Below are positions 8,641-21,010 of a stretch of DNA of 43,515 nucleotides, in pieces. Source of the stretch: Kalaharituber pfeilii. Its lineage: Eukaryota > Ascomycota > Pezizomycetes > Pezizales > Pezizaceae. The first letter of the stretch is position 1. Each line of letters starts with the position of its first letter. The DNA lies in the NCBI GenBank assembly GCA_015179045.1, contig WHUZ01000184.1, forward strand, positions 1-43,515, read 5' to 3'. The position numbers were made by a program, and so were the translations under genes. A model generated the notes under the pieces. The model was not told the DNA's origin. It ran no database searches and worked only from the letters and a program-made list of their open reading frames with translations.

Positions 8641-9366
8641 ATTCTTTACTGCAAAGTTTGCGCACGTAGTCAAGGATCTTGGCTCCTTTAGACGTCCATA
8701 CGTACTAGTAATCAGCTTCCCTCTGCCACCATGGCACGCCAAGCCATGACATTACTCCCCCGCAGGTAGAGTATGTACTGCCAGTAGAGTCACCATGCCA
8801 AAGTGTATGCAGAAGGCTTGTAGCTTCTAAAGGGTATGTATGTCCATGAGCACACGGAGCCATTGCTAAGGCTGGGAAAAATTCTTCTTCCCAACAAGCT
8901 GCCATAGTTGATAGTTTTCGATGGTGGATATCAAACGTCTCGTCGAACGGTAGGGATGCTCCATCATCCCCTTGTGGGGTACTGTTCCGTTTCCGATAAA
9001 TCTTCTAGTGCTTGCAATCTATTGACTATAGGCTTCCTTTCTCTACTGGCTGTTGATACTCATATGCCAGATTACGGTTTATGCCGCTGTTGTGGTGTTA
9101 CCCGCAACCAGAAATAGGGTCTTCGCTTTGTCGGACACATGTTCTCAGTGCCGATCCACATGATCATAATTTATAATGAGGATACTACTCCTATATCCTG
9201 GTTCTAGACTGCTCCTACCCCTAGGATAACCCATTTGCTCTACACTGTTTCGGCAAGAATTCCAGTTCTCTACAAGCAGTATTTGAACCCCACAACATAA
9301 GGATCATTTATTATTTTTACAAATGTGGTGGTATGACAAGGTGTGAAGAGTCGGATGGCAAACAAG
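8641..9366. other. No gene recognised
   Basis: Two short opposing frames (8705-8905 minus, 8908-9117 plus) have no recognisable motif. I see no repeats here. Confidence 0.4.
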
Positions 9367-9663
9367 GGAAAAGCTACCACTGTGTTTGGGATTTTGGTGA
9401 AAGCAAGTGTGGTCGCTGTGCTAGCTGCCAATCTTAAAAACCTTCGCGACAATAGTTGAGTTTGTTCATTCCTATTACAACCTGAATCTATCGTTACTTA
9501 TACGAATCCATTTGAATAGAGTCCTCCATCCAAGGAAACAACGGAGCAAACCCCTAGGGAAAAGCTACTTCTACGTTTGGGATTTTGGTGAAAGCAAGTG
9601 TGGTCGCTGTGCAAGCTGCTAATCTCAAAAACCTTAGCGACAATGGTTGAGTTTGTTCATTCC
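9367..9663. repeat. Two direct repeats of about 106 bp
   Basis: Bases 9367-9472 and 9557-9663 share GGGAAAAGCTAC, TTTGGGATTTTGGTGAAAGC and GTTGAGTTTGTTCATTCC, with scattered substitutions, separated by 84 bp. Confidence 0.8.
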
Positions 9664-9689
9664 CCGGTTGCTTCCGCCTCAAACCAACC

Positions 9690-10264
9690 TCCAAACTATG
9701 GCAAACATCGCAAAATCTATGTCAATACCAAAAAATAACAGAGAAAAACAAAGGACAAAGAACATAGGGCACGTTGCCTCCGTATCAAACCACCCTCCAA
9801 CCCCCGCCCCACTTTTCCTCCTTTGAACCGTCCACCCCCACTACTTCTCCCTACCACCATAGCAAACATCGCAAAATCTATGTCAATACCAAAAAAGAAC
9901 AGAGAAAAACAAAGGACAAAGAACATAGGGTCCGCATCAAACCAACCTCCAATCCCCGCCCCACTTTTCCGTCCCATCCGTCCACCCCCACCGCTTCTCC
10001 CTGCCACTCTAGCAAACGTCGCAAAATCTATATCAATACCAAAAAAGAGCAGAGAAAAACAAAGGACAAAGAACATAGGGCACGTTGCCTCCGTATCAAA
10101 CTACCCTCCAACCCCCGCCCCACTATTCCTCCTTTGAACGCCCCATCCGTCCACCCCCAACACTTCTTCCTGCGACTATAGCAAACATCGCAAAATCTAT
10201 GTCAATACCAAAAAAGTACAGAGAAAAATAAGGGACAAAGAACATAGGGCACGTTGCCTCCGCA
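9690..10264. repeat. 150-170-bp tandem repeat, four copies
   Basis: GCAAACATCGCAAAATCTAT-type starts occur at 9701, 9862, 10012 and 10181. Each unit continues with ACAGAGAAAAACAAAGGAC and a C-rich stretch (CCAACCCCCGCCCCACTTT). It directly abuts the 3' end of the minus-strand gene at 10265. Confidence 0.85.
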
Positions 10265-12151
10265 TCAAACCAACCTGACATCCCCCGTTAGAACAAACAC
10301 CGCTGCGCGCTCCGTATTCGCAACTATCTCCGCCTCGAGAACCGTTAAACCTCCGAAACGAAGGTAGGTCGCAATAAACCGCCCCATAAGTAGCTCCAGA
10401 ATCCTGGTCCATGTAATCAGAATCCCTGAGAAGTCTGACTTTGGAAACACCACCAAGCCATCAACAATATCTAACCCCCCCCCTTTGACGCCCACCAAGT
10501 CAGATAAGGAAGCAAAACCTCATCGCAGATATAGTGGAAGTTGCGATTTTCCTGCCGAAGACGAGACATTTTCACGCATATCACCCCCTCAATCCGAAAC
10601 CCAATACGCCCTGTATCCGCGGCCGTTTGGAGGCACTTCCGGGTCAAATTCAGTGGTCGTTCTTCCCGCTCAGCACTTAACCCCACCTTTTTCCACACTT
10701 TGTCCTTCTCTCGCATAAAGGCCACTCGGTCCAATGTCTTTGAGATAGGATATCCCAGAGCCCCTGTATACATCCCTTTCGCAATTTTAAAGTCCATGGG
10801 ATCATGCCGAACGACTTGCTTAATCATGCTATAACCCTGGACATGTCCCATATTTGCAATTTCATGTCGAGAACCGTTCACCTCTGCCAAGTATCCATTC
10901 AATTCCTGGAACAGATTTGCTAAAGCTGTTGGAGGGCGAGAAGATTGCCAGTTGCAATATCTAGGGAACACAATCCGATCAGCTCACACCGCCGTACCTC
11001 ACGACATCGAGTTTACAATACGCTCTGCACAACTTACCTCCCCTGCAGTCCCAGTCGGTACAAACTCAATGCACGTCTCTCACGAGGGGTCTCAAATAAA
11101 GATTCGACATGCTTGCATTCCATCAGGATTCCCATGTTACCGAAACCATTGCTTGGTTGTCGCACGTCTGGAATTTCCGAGTCATAGTTAAAATTCTGTG
11201 CAATTGCCACACAAATTGATGCAATATTTGCGGAGTCGAAATGGCGATCTAATTCCTCCGATATCCACTCCATCATATCGATTCCCATGGGGGGGTCGAG
11301 CGGCTCGTCCTGGCCATAATCATAGCAAGCAAACGCAGGCTTATAATTATCCCACCAGGTGGCTAGACATCCCTAATTAGTGTTGATTACCCGGCAAACT
11401 ACTTTCAATTCCGAGCTCTTACCTGGTTCCTCTCCCAGAGGGTCAGAATAAAATCCCTCTGCAAACATCTCCATAAATAGTCTCTGAAATGTTACCCAAG
11501 CCCGATGATTGAGTTGCAACGTGGAGTTCATATTCGTAAAACTCATTTCTTGATCAAACCCACTTCCGGATAATTCAGGATGTTTAAATAGCTCTTTTAT
11601 ATATAGAAAAAGAGCCTCCGCATGCTCTTTCTCCAACGCGCTTTGTTTACATCCTGCTTCCACCTGGCTTGCACGCTTTGCCGGATTTTCGTGCCATTTG
11701 AACGCGTTCGCATTTTGTGGTTGCATTAGGATAAACCAGTGTAATCGATGATTCGATCTCCCCAAGTAGAATGTTGTACCATTAAGGGGCCAGGAAAGCT
11801 GATGCGCATGTTTGGACCTATAAACTCAGCAGTATTAGCTCATAATCAATCCTCCACCGTCAGCGCGAGCTCGCTCTTGGGTAGATATACTTACCGATAA
11901 CAATTACTCCACTCCTTTAACCTCAGTTCAATACTTTGCATAAGCTGACCCCTACAATCCAAGTCCACTAACACACGCATTGGCCGACCAACTATACTCG
12001 TAAAATCTAAATGGATTTCCTTGCGGGGAGTTACCCGTGCTTGACGGCCGTTCGGTTTGAGATACTTAATACCGCCCAGCCGTTCGCCCTTAGAACCTAG
12101 CGCGTCCAAAGCGTACTTTTTGGTGAGCAACCTCACGGGATATTGAAACAC
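10265..12151 (-). pseudogene. Unrecognised multi-exon gene, minus strand, with in-frame stop and frameshift
   Basis: Exon A (12151-11895) ends at the donor GTAAGT. The intron is 11894-11818 (77 bp). Exon B is 11817-11038. The second intron is 11037-10961 (77 bp). Exon C is 10960-10265. Junctions keep phase and read SNCYR|SKHAHQLSWPLNG and GLQG(R)YCNWQSS. Exon B has an in-frame TAG (11375-11373) in NTN-stop-GCLATWWDNYKPAF, explicable as CAG to TAG. Exon C runs into a nine-G tract (10483-10475); WWASKGG continues into LDIVDGLVVFPKSDFSG only after a frameshift. Together about 575 codons. I recognise no domain. The start is unclear: ATG near 12207 begins MKRSVIFDPSYF but is out of frame with exon A. 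It is divergent from the gene at 14357 and may share its control region. Confidence 0.55.
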
Positions 12152-12872
12152 TAGGGATGGTGAGGCGTTTTTGTGCCGACAAAATAGGAGGGATCAAAAA
12201 TGACAGAACGCTTCATATTACTGGTACGCAAGCGGACACTCCTGTAGTCTCACGCGGGGTTATGCGCACGTCGGGGGTGGCAGCACGGCACAGATGCTTA
12301 TCTTATCCAGATGCCCACTAACAGCCACTCCTAGGTCGCCAAGAATATCACTTCCGCTGTGTATGAATCCCTATTTGTCGATCTGAAATTAGCGCGAACA
12401 CCCCCTTGTACGGAGTACATGTTTGAGCGTGACCGTGAACTATACTTAATGTTGACTGAACGTCGACCCTGAATTCCGGATTCGCACTTAGAATAAGGAG
12501 GGCTTCGTCACGTAGGAAAAACAAGAAAGAGCTTCTGAAGGAATAAAGAAGATCTATACCGTTGGGTCCGTACCGTTGGGTCCAATAAGTCTGATTGATC
12601 AAAGAGATGCAGAACAAACAGGATTATATACATAATGAGCATTGCATGACATGACTGCAGAACCATGACTAGACAGGCAGGTGTAACATATCAGGCAGGT
12701 GCGGAAGTAACGGAATGCATGGCTTGCAACTAAGCGCTGTGGCGTGAAGTTGGTACTGTGGCGTTATTGCATGATTCAGACACATAATAGCAACGGAGTG
12801 TAGATCATGTGTATGTTAAATGAAAGAACAGAACAGCAACCAATCAACAGACGAAACAGCAGTTAGAGGGAA

Positions 12873-12985
12873 TTATCTATTAGTAACAGTAACAGAAAGA
12901 AACGTATCCATTAGTAACAGTAACAGGAAGAAACGTATCCATTAGTAACAGTAATAGAAAAAACATATCTATTAGTAACAGCAAC
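12873..12985. repeat. 31-bp tandem repeat, about 3.5 copies
   Basis: Unit ATTAGTAACAGTAACAGGAA followed by GAAACGTATCC, 31 bp, becoming less regular to the right. Confidence 0.85.
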
Positions 12986-13477
12986 ATACGGGTAGCGGAT
13001 GTTGATAGACAGCTCAACACGGGTGGCGGATGTCATGTTTCGACAAATGTGGCTTCGTTTTTCCGTTCCAAACTCGAGAACTAGGGTGCTTGTGAGACCT
13101 TAACGTTATCGGGGCTCGTTTTGTGTTATGAAATTTGTTGTGGTTCGGTCTGGAGAGACTAGGGTCAATCTTACTTGCGGTGGTGCAACATGCTAAAAGC
13201 GTGTGCACGTACTTCACACTTTAGTGAAACTAAATTGCTTGGCGGAAGCAGAAATCCATATGTACATACTTGTACCCGTGTGAATATATATTTCTAGTCT
13301 CTACCCAGCTTGCGACAAGAACCTATTTGCATAATGCTAACGGGATTTGTATTTTGAAAGACTCCCACCAGAACTTCTACCAATTATATAGTTCCATGAT
13401 GGAGGTATGTGTTACTTCGCGCCGCGCCAAGTTATGCTAGATACCAGAAAATTGGTGCCTTGAATACGCGTTGTACG

Positions 13478-14244
13478 ATCTCTATGTACGGATGAAATTC
13501 CTAAAGTTTGAACAAAGTACTAGTCTCGTAACCAGTGTTGTTCTCGAGAACAACTGTAGTATTGGATTCATGCAGGCTCGAACATGAACGCGCTGAGTGT
13601 GACGTTATATCCCCAACCAAGAGGCTGGCGCGCGCGAGATTAGGACTCCAGTACTAAGTTGGCTCTTACCAACTATTAATGCCTATAGATATTTTCAGAG
13701 TTAAGTAGAGCAGTTATATGCTCACATCGTCTGGTTGACTTGCATAACCCTAAGATACCGAACATGCAAAATTGCCTATTCTGGCATTTTGTTTAGTCCA
13801 AGGATGTGCTGTCGAGACTACAAGTACGGAGTATGTCAAGGTAATAATGTGGCCCTACCCTAAGGTTGTGCGACCAGGCTAGCATTACATTACCAGGGTT
13901 GAAGTGTTGCAGTACAGGGATCGATACATTATGTATGTATGTACCCCAGCTTCCGAGACTATCCTTCCTGCAACTCCAAGCTCCCGAGCGATGACGTTAT
14001 AATCCTTGCTTAGTCTCATTCTTAACCGACAATACTCATATATCAAAATACACAAACAGCTACTAGGTAAGTAGTAGTGATGAGAATACCAAACACTGCT
14101 TCAGTACAGACAATACTCACCCAATTCTGCGTCAGGGGGCCTCGCCAATTTAGGCAAGTGGTTGCCAAGAATACGCACCTGACTAATTGTCTTGGCATTG
14201 CAATTCAGGGACTTCCATTGTACACATTTCCCTGGTCAGCGTAC
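13478..14244. repeat. Segmental duplication, copy 1 (distal segment)
   Basis: About 97% identical by eye to 39304-40058, from TCTCTATGTACGGATG to CAGCGTAC. It ends 112 bp before the start codon of the gene at 14357. In the other copy a Gypsy LTR begins right after GCGTAC, so the homology very likely continues beyond that element. Confidence 0.9.
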
Positions 14245-14356
14245 ATCCCGTGGAGAACCATCCCTCACTCTTAGCCTCATACCCCTCACCCTACTCATCC
14301 CTCAAACTCAACTTTCTCCACTCTGACTCATTGGACTTTCAGCAACTACTCAGGCG

Positions 14357-17300
14357 ATGAGTGCAGTGCAACAATTAGACCACGCGATCATTGGGCCTAT
14401 AAAGGTCTGGTGGGAGGACCTCGACTTTCAATGGTCACGCGGTAGGTGTACTCTTCCGAAGGTTGCTAATTGTTGACGTAGCACTAAAAATTTTTACTCC
14501 AATGCAGGAACCCACCAACGCAAAATTAAACCTAGCCATGTCGCGGAAATGGTCAAGACGTTGCAAACGAAAGGCTGTTTGAATGACGATTTTCGACACT
14601 ATATTATCGTACTTGTGGATAGAAAGAAGTTGGAAGAATGGGCATTGCATGAAAATGTTACCATCACTAAGCGCAGTACCATGTCTCCGGATGTCCTAAT
14701 TGTGCAGCGCTTCTATGCTATCACCGGAACTAAAATGGAGGTGCAAGCTGGTAATTAAGTTATCTCCATCTTCTCCGCTTGTTACACTCATCTTATATAC
14801 TGAATCATAGGTATGCATCGCCTGCACGCGCTTTACTCTCTGACCCGGTCGGAATTGTCAGCACAAGAACTTTCAAAACCTGAGCTGGAGCGACAACTTT
14901 TATCAAAAGTCCACTGGACTGCACTTGCAATAGACAGCACCAAAATCCGCCCAGAAGAACAATTCCTCCTTGAGCTACTTCGTCTTAATCCCGATGACCC
15001 GCATCTTCCGGACAGTGAGGCCGATATTTGGAAGAAATGGCTAAATGCTGATGCTGGGATCACGGAGTTCTCAGGCCAGATCGAGCAGGGAAAGCGAGAA
15101 GTCATGCTCACACGAGCCTCACAATTCAAGGACAGCTGTTTGAACACCAAAGTGACGGAACGCTTTCGCCGGGCATATACTAGTGAATGGAAGAATACAA
15201 TCACGAAGTATCTAGAGTACCCTCCGTATTACGAGACCTTCCGCGCCCAGGATTTCGACTTCCCATTACGACAAAAACGAATCCGTTGGGTATGATTCCC
15301 CCCGCCCCCCCACCCAGTATTGATGAAATTGTTCGTTGCTGACTGCTAGTTAAATTTTTTAGTTTTGGGAAGGAATATTGTCAAGCACTTTCAGTCTACT
15401 ACAAGGCATTTCATAAGGCTCTCCCGATGCTCTAGATACCACCACGCTGGAAACTTTAGCAACCCTTTCAATTCCGCGCTCACAAGACTCCGTCCATGAC
15501 CTATACTACTCCAGCAATGGTCAGAGAAATCCAACTTTATTGGTTAGATTGTCGGATGCCGATTATGATGCCAGCTATACTTTCTTGGGAACCACTCTAC
15601 TGGATCGCCCCATCTATCTGTTTAAAGACTTTGCGATTGTAGGCCGACTTATAGGGACGACTCTTAGCCTTCTTATGTGCCAGGTTTGTCGCTGGTATAA
15701 ACCCAATGCGATGGACGAAGGACGATCTGCCTCGAAGAAACTCAGTTCAGAGGAAATAATTCAGGAGCTTCTTACCACACGCATCATCAGCGGGAAATTT
15801 GAGCCTGAGGGTGAGGTAGAAGAAGAAATGGAAAAACTTCTGCATGGGATATCTCGAATCGTAGCCCATTATCCTGACGACTTCAACTCTGAGAATCTCA
15901 ATATAGCCACCATGGCAGAATTCGGCAGCTATCGCACACGATTCATGTAACTAATGGGTTGGGCGCGGCTGGGGCTTGCCTTAGCGAGTACCTTAGGCTC
16001 CATGGTTCATCCGGCGGTCAAAGATTTGGAGACAAAGTTCTTTGAGGTAAAACACGGTACGCTTCAAATTGACTACATTCAATCTGACGAATGATGCAGG
16101 ATTGTATTTACAAGCTTACGGCTCCTCCGAAGTCGCAAATATCACCGCCGACATCAGACACCCCCAAAACCAAACCGAAAAGAGCAAGGACGAGCAAACA
16201 GGATGATGATATAGCATCTTTGGACAGCTTGGTGGCTAAAAATGTCAAGCAGATGACAACAATGTGGAAGTCGAACATGCCAAAACCCCAAGAGCGGGAG
16301 TTAACCCAGCTTAAGACTAAGCTCCATGCAACTTATGCGGAGTTTATTAGGGGTATTACAAAGCGCTTTCTGAAACTGGCTGAGCAGGGACCCACAGATG
16401 CCCAAAATCTAGAGTGCTATTTCCCGGTGGGGTGTGACTCACTAGAAGAAGCAATTACATTAGTAGAGGGCCTGCCTGCAGCAATCGGATTGGGGAAGCA
16501 CTCTTCGGGGGATATTGAGGTCGAGAACGAGATCGAAAGCAAGACGGAGGAGTTACTCCGGCGTACGAAGAGCTCTGTGAAGGCTGCCCCCAGGCCCAAT
16601 ATTTCATCGGCGAGCCCCGTCGTGGTTCCCGATTCCTCTCCGGCACCTATCAACACAGCTGCAACGCCCCGCAATGGACCTTCAGCATCCCTCAATGCAC
16701 GTTCCCGCAAGGTCAATAAGGAAGCCCCGTCTATCTCGCTAAAAGCTCAAACCACTGCCGGAGGGGGGTCGGCACCCGATGATAACCAGGGGCTGGGGTC
16801 GGTTGGCTACGGGAGCACTTGTTGCGTGGAGGAAAATGGCAGGACGGAGAATGGCAGGGCGGAGAAGGAGAGTGGTATGGAGATGGAGAGTCGTGCGGAG
16901 GACAGTCGTGCGGAGAAGGAGGATCGTGTGGAGAAGGAGGATCGTGTGGAGAAGGAGGATCGTGTGGAGAAGGAGAGTCGTGCGGAGAAGGAGAAGCGCG
17001 GTCCAGAAATCCCAGCAACCCTACAAATGAAGGAGAAGAAAACTCCTACAAGAAAAAATCTGCGCCGCAAAGCTGATTCAGCTAAACAAGCCGCAACCGT
17101 CATACCAAACAGTCAACTAGGATTGGAAGAAGTGGACGATCTCTTCAGAGATCCAGATTTCGAGCCTGCGGCAAAGAGGCAAAGGCTACAAAGTAATGAA
17201 GATTCCGATTCAGAGGTTATTCCGGCCACCGTACGCAAACCAACAACCCCGACAAGTTGCTCCACTCCAACTCACGCCACTCCGACAAGCCGTCCTCCTA

Positions 17301-17482
17301 CAGTTGTCGGAAGCAAAAGCCAAGCCAAGAAGTCTGAAGCCACCAAATCCTCATTAAATTTCTCGCGTATACGACAAAAAATTCAGGCTTCAAGGCGACA
17401 AAATACTGCAAGCCAAACAACGGTAGCAGCAGTGTTGGGTCCGAGAGCGAGTGACTCTGAGGGAGATAATTCCGGAGAATGA
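14357..17482 (+). pseudogene. ParB/sulfiredoxin-like N-domain gene, five exons, two in-frame TAA codons
   Basis: Exons: 14357-14441, 14508-14750, 14811-15289, 15363-16046, 16100-17482. Introns are 66, 60, 73 and 53 bp, GT-AG, in phase, giving 957 codons. Residues 30-120 read IKPSHVAEMVKTLQTKGC, HYIIVLVDRKKLEEW and, across the second splice, QAGMHRLHAL. That order (site-list helix, V/I-rich strand, G-x-HR-x-x-AL) is the ParB/sulfiredoxin-like fold, also suggested in fungal DUF3723-type proteins. Residues 270-590 are unrecognised. The C-terminal 370 residues are disordered, charged and contain an 18-bp (EKEDRV) repeat near 16915-16980. TAA codons at 15414-15416 and 15948-15950 interrupt an otherwise open frame; both fit CAA to TAA. 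An alternative C-terminus in another frame ends ITVVDSGSEED. Function unknown. Confidence 0.6.
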
Positions 17483-18639
17483 TGCGGCCCCTATCACTGT
17501 GGTGGATTCGGGGAGCGAGGAAGATTGAGTGATGCTGGAGGATTGGTTTGATCTGATTTGGTTTGGTATTTGTATACAAAATTGAACAGTTTCGCTTGCA
17601 TTTTTGTTTTCTTGCTTTCATATATGCTAATGTACTAGTGCTATGTCAGGTTTACTTTACCATGACATTTGTTTCATTATAGTGATTTTGAATTTACTAT
17701 GTTTACATTTTTTATTTCTTCGAATCTCTGCTTGGGTTCTCGGGTGGTGGTAGTCTTGTACGTGGGTTAGCTGTTGGTGGCTAAATGGTTTAAGCCTTTA
17801 AAATTTCAATGTACGTTTCTTGGTATACTTTTTTTCTGTTTGTTGCTAGAAGCTATCTGCGTAGTTGTCTTCATTTGTATAGTTTATGGTATGGTTATGA
17901 ATGAAATGATCGGCTGTTACTTAGCTGGTCACTAAAACCTCAAATGTTCTCGTTCCAACTCCAAACTGATTTTGTAGCCTATGTGCCATAAAAATGCATA
18001 TGAATACTAGTAATTTGAATTAACAAGATCTGCATGATGTCTGGAGCAGCGTCGAAGAGGACCAGTATGGGAAAGTGCATGCGGACATCTACCAACAACA
18101 GTTCGGGATAAATAACCATATTTATGGAAGTCTTACATGTATCTCGCTAGGTCCTGCGTAGTTGAGTTGTGATCGACGAATGTACGGCAGGTTATAAGAC
18201 AAAATATATGCATATCGGAATGCTATAGCTAGTTACGAAATGCTAATTAGGAGACGGTGTTGGAAAATAGATTAGTTCTTATGAGCAGGGCAAGGGGGTG
18301 TAAGCTGTGTTACCCCAGAGTGGAGGTCAATGCGGCAATGAAAAGAATATATAGACCTTGCGGTATCCTGCGGGGCTGCGCAGTCGTGATAGAAAGCTGA
18401 AGAGGGGAGCCAGTGAGTCACGTGACTACGGAGACTATATAGTTGAGACGGCAGTGCAGGCTACAAACGGATGCATATAATCGACCTGACGCACGCGAAG
18501 TTGGCTGAGGGGAGGTAAGTACCAGCATGCAGAGTTGTGTGAGAAGAGGTCGGTCTGGAATTAATAGGTTTCAGATCCACATGCTGGGCTGGCGAGTGGG
18601 AGGATGACGCAAGGTGCAGATCCAGTGACATTGCATGCA
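17483..18639. other. Intergenic, no gene recognised
   Basis: T-rich sequence downstream of the ParB-like gene, probably including its 3' UTR. No repeat or coding signal seen. Confidence 0.5.
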
Positions 18640-21010
18640 TTGAGCGCCAGCGAGCTCGTGGGTGGGAGGTTGAAACCTATCGATGTGCCATGTGCCGCGG
18701 TGGCAACCTCGCGGGCGCGAGATGCAGCGCTGCCAGCCTCGCGAGGTTCAGGCGCCTGTCGATGACCAATGGGTGCGCGGCGTGCCATGCTGTTAACCTC
18801 GCGAGCGCGAGATGGAGGAGGATGTCGATGCGGCTTCGTACCAGCAACTTCGCGGGCGCGAGGTTCAGGTGCCTGTCGATGAGCTGTCGATGCGCCTTCG
18901 TGCGGGCAAGCTCGGGGGTGCAAGGTTCAGAACAGGTGCCGGTCGATGCGCCTGCGTGTCAGCAATCTCGCGGGCGCGAGGTTCAGGTGCCTATAGATTG
19001 ATGAGCTGTCGATGTGCCTTCGTGCGGGCAACCTCGCGGGCGCGAGATTCAGGGGCCGGTCGATGAGCAGTTCAGGCGCCAGTCGATGCGCCTGTGTGTC
19101 AGCAATCTCGCGGGCGCGAGGTTCAGCTGCCTATAGATTGATGAGCTGTCGATGTGCCTTCGTGCGGGCAACCTCGCGCGCGCGAGATTCAGGGGCCAGT
19201 CGATGAGCAGTTCAGGCGCCAGTCGATGCGCCTGTGTGTCAGCAATCTCGCGGGCGCGAGATTCAGCTGCCTATCGATTGATGAGCTGTCGATGTGCCTT
19301 CGTGCGGGCAACCTCGCGCGCGCGAGATTCAGCTGCCTATAGATTGATGAGCTGTCGATGTGCCTTCGTGTGGGCAACCTCGCGCGCGCGAGATTCAGGT
19401 GCCTATAGATTGATGAGCTGTCGATGTGCCTTCGTGCGGGCAACCTCGCGCGCGCGAGATTCAGGGGCCAGTCGATGAGCAGTTCAGGCGCCAGTCGATG
19501 CGCCTGTGTGTCAGCAATCTCGCGGGCGCGAGATTCAGCTGCCTATAGATTGATGAGCTGTCGATGTGCCTTCGTGCGGGCAACCTCGCGCGCGCGAGAT
19601 TCAGCTGCCTATAGATTGATGAGCTGTCGATGTGCCTTCGTGTGGGCAACCTCGCGGGCGCGAGGTTCAGGTGCCTATAGATTGATGAGCTGTCGATGTG
19701 CCTTCGTGTGGGCAACCTCGCGGGCGCGAGATTCAGGGGCCAGTCGATGAGCAGTTCAGGCGCCAGTCGATGCGCCTGTGTGTCAGCAATCTCGCGGGCG
19801 CGAGGTTCAGCTGCCTATAGATTGATGAGCTGTCGATATGCCTTCGTGCGGGCAACCTCGCGGGCGCGAGATTCAGCTGCCTATAGATTGATGAGCTGTC
19901 GATGTGCCTTCATGCGGGCAACCTCGCGGGCGCGAGGTTCAGGTGCCTATAGATTGATGAGCTGTCGATGTGCCTTCGTGCGGGCAACCTCGCGGGCGCG
20001 AGATTCAGGGGCCAGTAGATGAGCAGTTCAGGCGCCAGTCGATGCGCCTGTGTGTCAGCAATCTCGCGGGCGCGAGATTCAGCTGCCTATAGATTGATGA
20101 GCTGTCGATGTGCCTTCGTGCGGGCAACCTCGCGCGCGCGAGATTCAGGGGCCAGTCGATGAGCAGTTCAGGCGCCAGTCGATGCGCCTGTGTGTCAGCA
20201 ATCTCGCGGGCGCGAGGTTCAGCTGCCTATAGATTGATGAGCTGTCGATGTGCCTTCATGCGGGCAACCTCGCGGGCGCGAGATTCAGCTGCCTATAGAT
20301 TGATGAGCTGTCGATGTGCCTTCGTGTGGGCAACCTCGCGGGCGCGAGATTCAGCTGCCTATAGATTGATGAGCTGTCGATGTGCCTTCGTGCGGGCAAC
20401 CTCGCGCGCGCGAGATTCAGGTGCCTATAGATTGATGAGCTGTCGATGTGCCTTCGTGCGGGCAACCTCGCGCGCGCGAGATTCAGGGGCCAGTCGATGA
20501 GCAGTTCAGGCACTAGTCGATGCGCCTGTGTGTCAGCAACCTCACGGGCGCGAGGTTCAGGTGCCTATAGATTGATGAGCTGTCGATGTGCCTTCGTGCG
20601 GGCAACCTCGCGCGCGCGAGATTCAGCTGCCTATAGATTGATGAGCTGTCGATGTGCCTTCATGTGGGCAACCTCGCGCGCGCGAGGTTCAGGTGCCTAT
20701 AGATTGATGAGCTGTCGATGTGCCTTTGTGCGGGCAACCTCGCGCGCGCGAGATTCAGGGGCCAGTCGATGAGCAGTTCAGGCACTAGTCGATGCGCCTG
20801 TGTGTCAGCAACCTCACGGGCGCGAGGTTCAGGTGCCTATAGATTGATGAGCTGTCGATGTGCCTTCGTGCGGGCAACCTCGCGGGCGCGAGATTCAGCT
20901 GCCTATAGATTGATGAGCTGTCGATGTGCCTTCGTGTGGGCAACCTCGCGGGTGCGAGGTTCAGGTGCCTATAGATTGATGAGCTGTCGATGCGCCCTTG
21001 CGCCGGCAAC
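18640..21010. repeat. CpG-rich satellite with higher-order repeat (74-bp A, 66-bp B monomers)
   Basis: Every monomer starts with CTCGCG(C/G)GCGCGAG. B (66 bp) continues with GCTGCCTATAGATTGATGAG, A (74 bp) with GGGGCCAGTCGATGAGCAG. A-type starts, marked by GGGGCC, are at 19052, 19192, 19464, 19736, 20008, 20148, 20486 and 20758. The spacings are 140, 272, 272, 272, 140, 338, 272, i.e. A followed by 1, 3, 3, 3, 1, 4, 3 B monomers. The first 350 bp are more diverged. Open frames here are artefacts since 272 is not a multiple of three. Confidence 0.95.

Larger units (their letters stand above)
12152..14356. other. Intergenic region between divergent genes
   Basis: About 2.2 kb without a supported gene. 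It holds a 31-bp tandem repeat at 12873-12985 and, from 13478 to 14244, sequence duplicated at 39304-40058. Stretches 12152-12870 and 12990-13477 show nothing recognisable. Confidence 0.6.

Noticed and set aside
13560..13680. tRNA-like segment (GTTCGAGCC on the minus strand)
   Set aside because: No acceptor stem or anticodon arm can be drawn around it.
14077..14274. 65-codon ORF conserved with 39891-40118
   Set aside because: The match only reflects the recent segmental duplication; no independent coding evidence.
16731..17103. Minus-strand and alternative-frame ORFs rich in SPHDPP or RRRIVW
   Set aside because: Shadows of the 18-bp repeat inside the last exon of the ParB-like gene.
18640..21010. 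CRISPR-like array
   Set aside because: Monomers are contiguous with no unique spacers, and the genome is eukaryotic.
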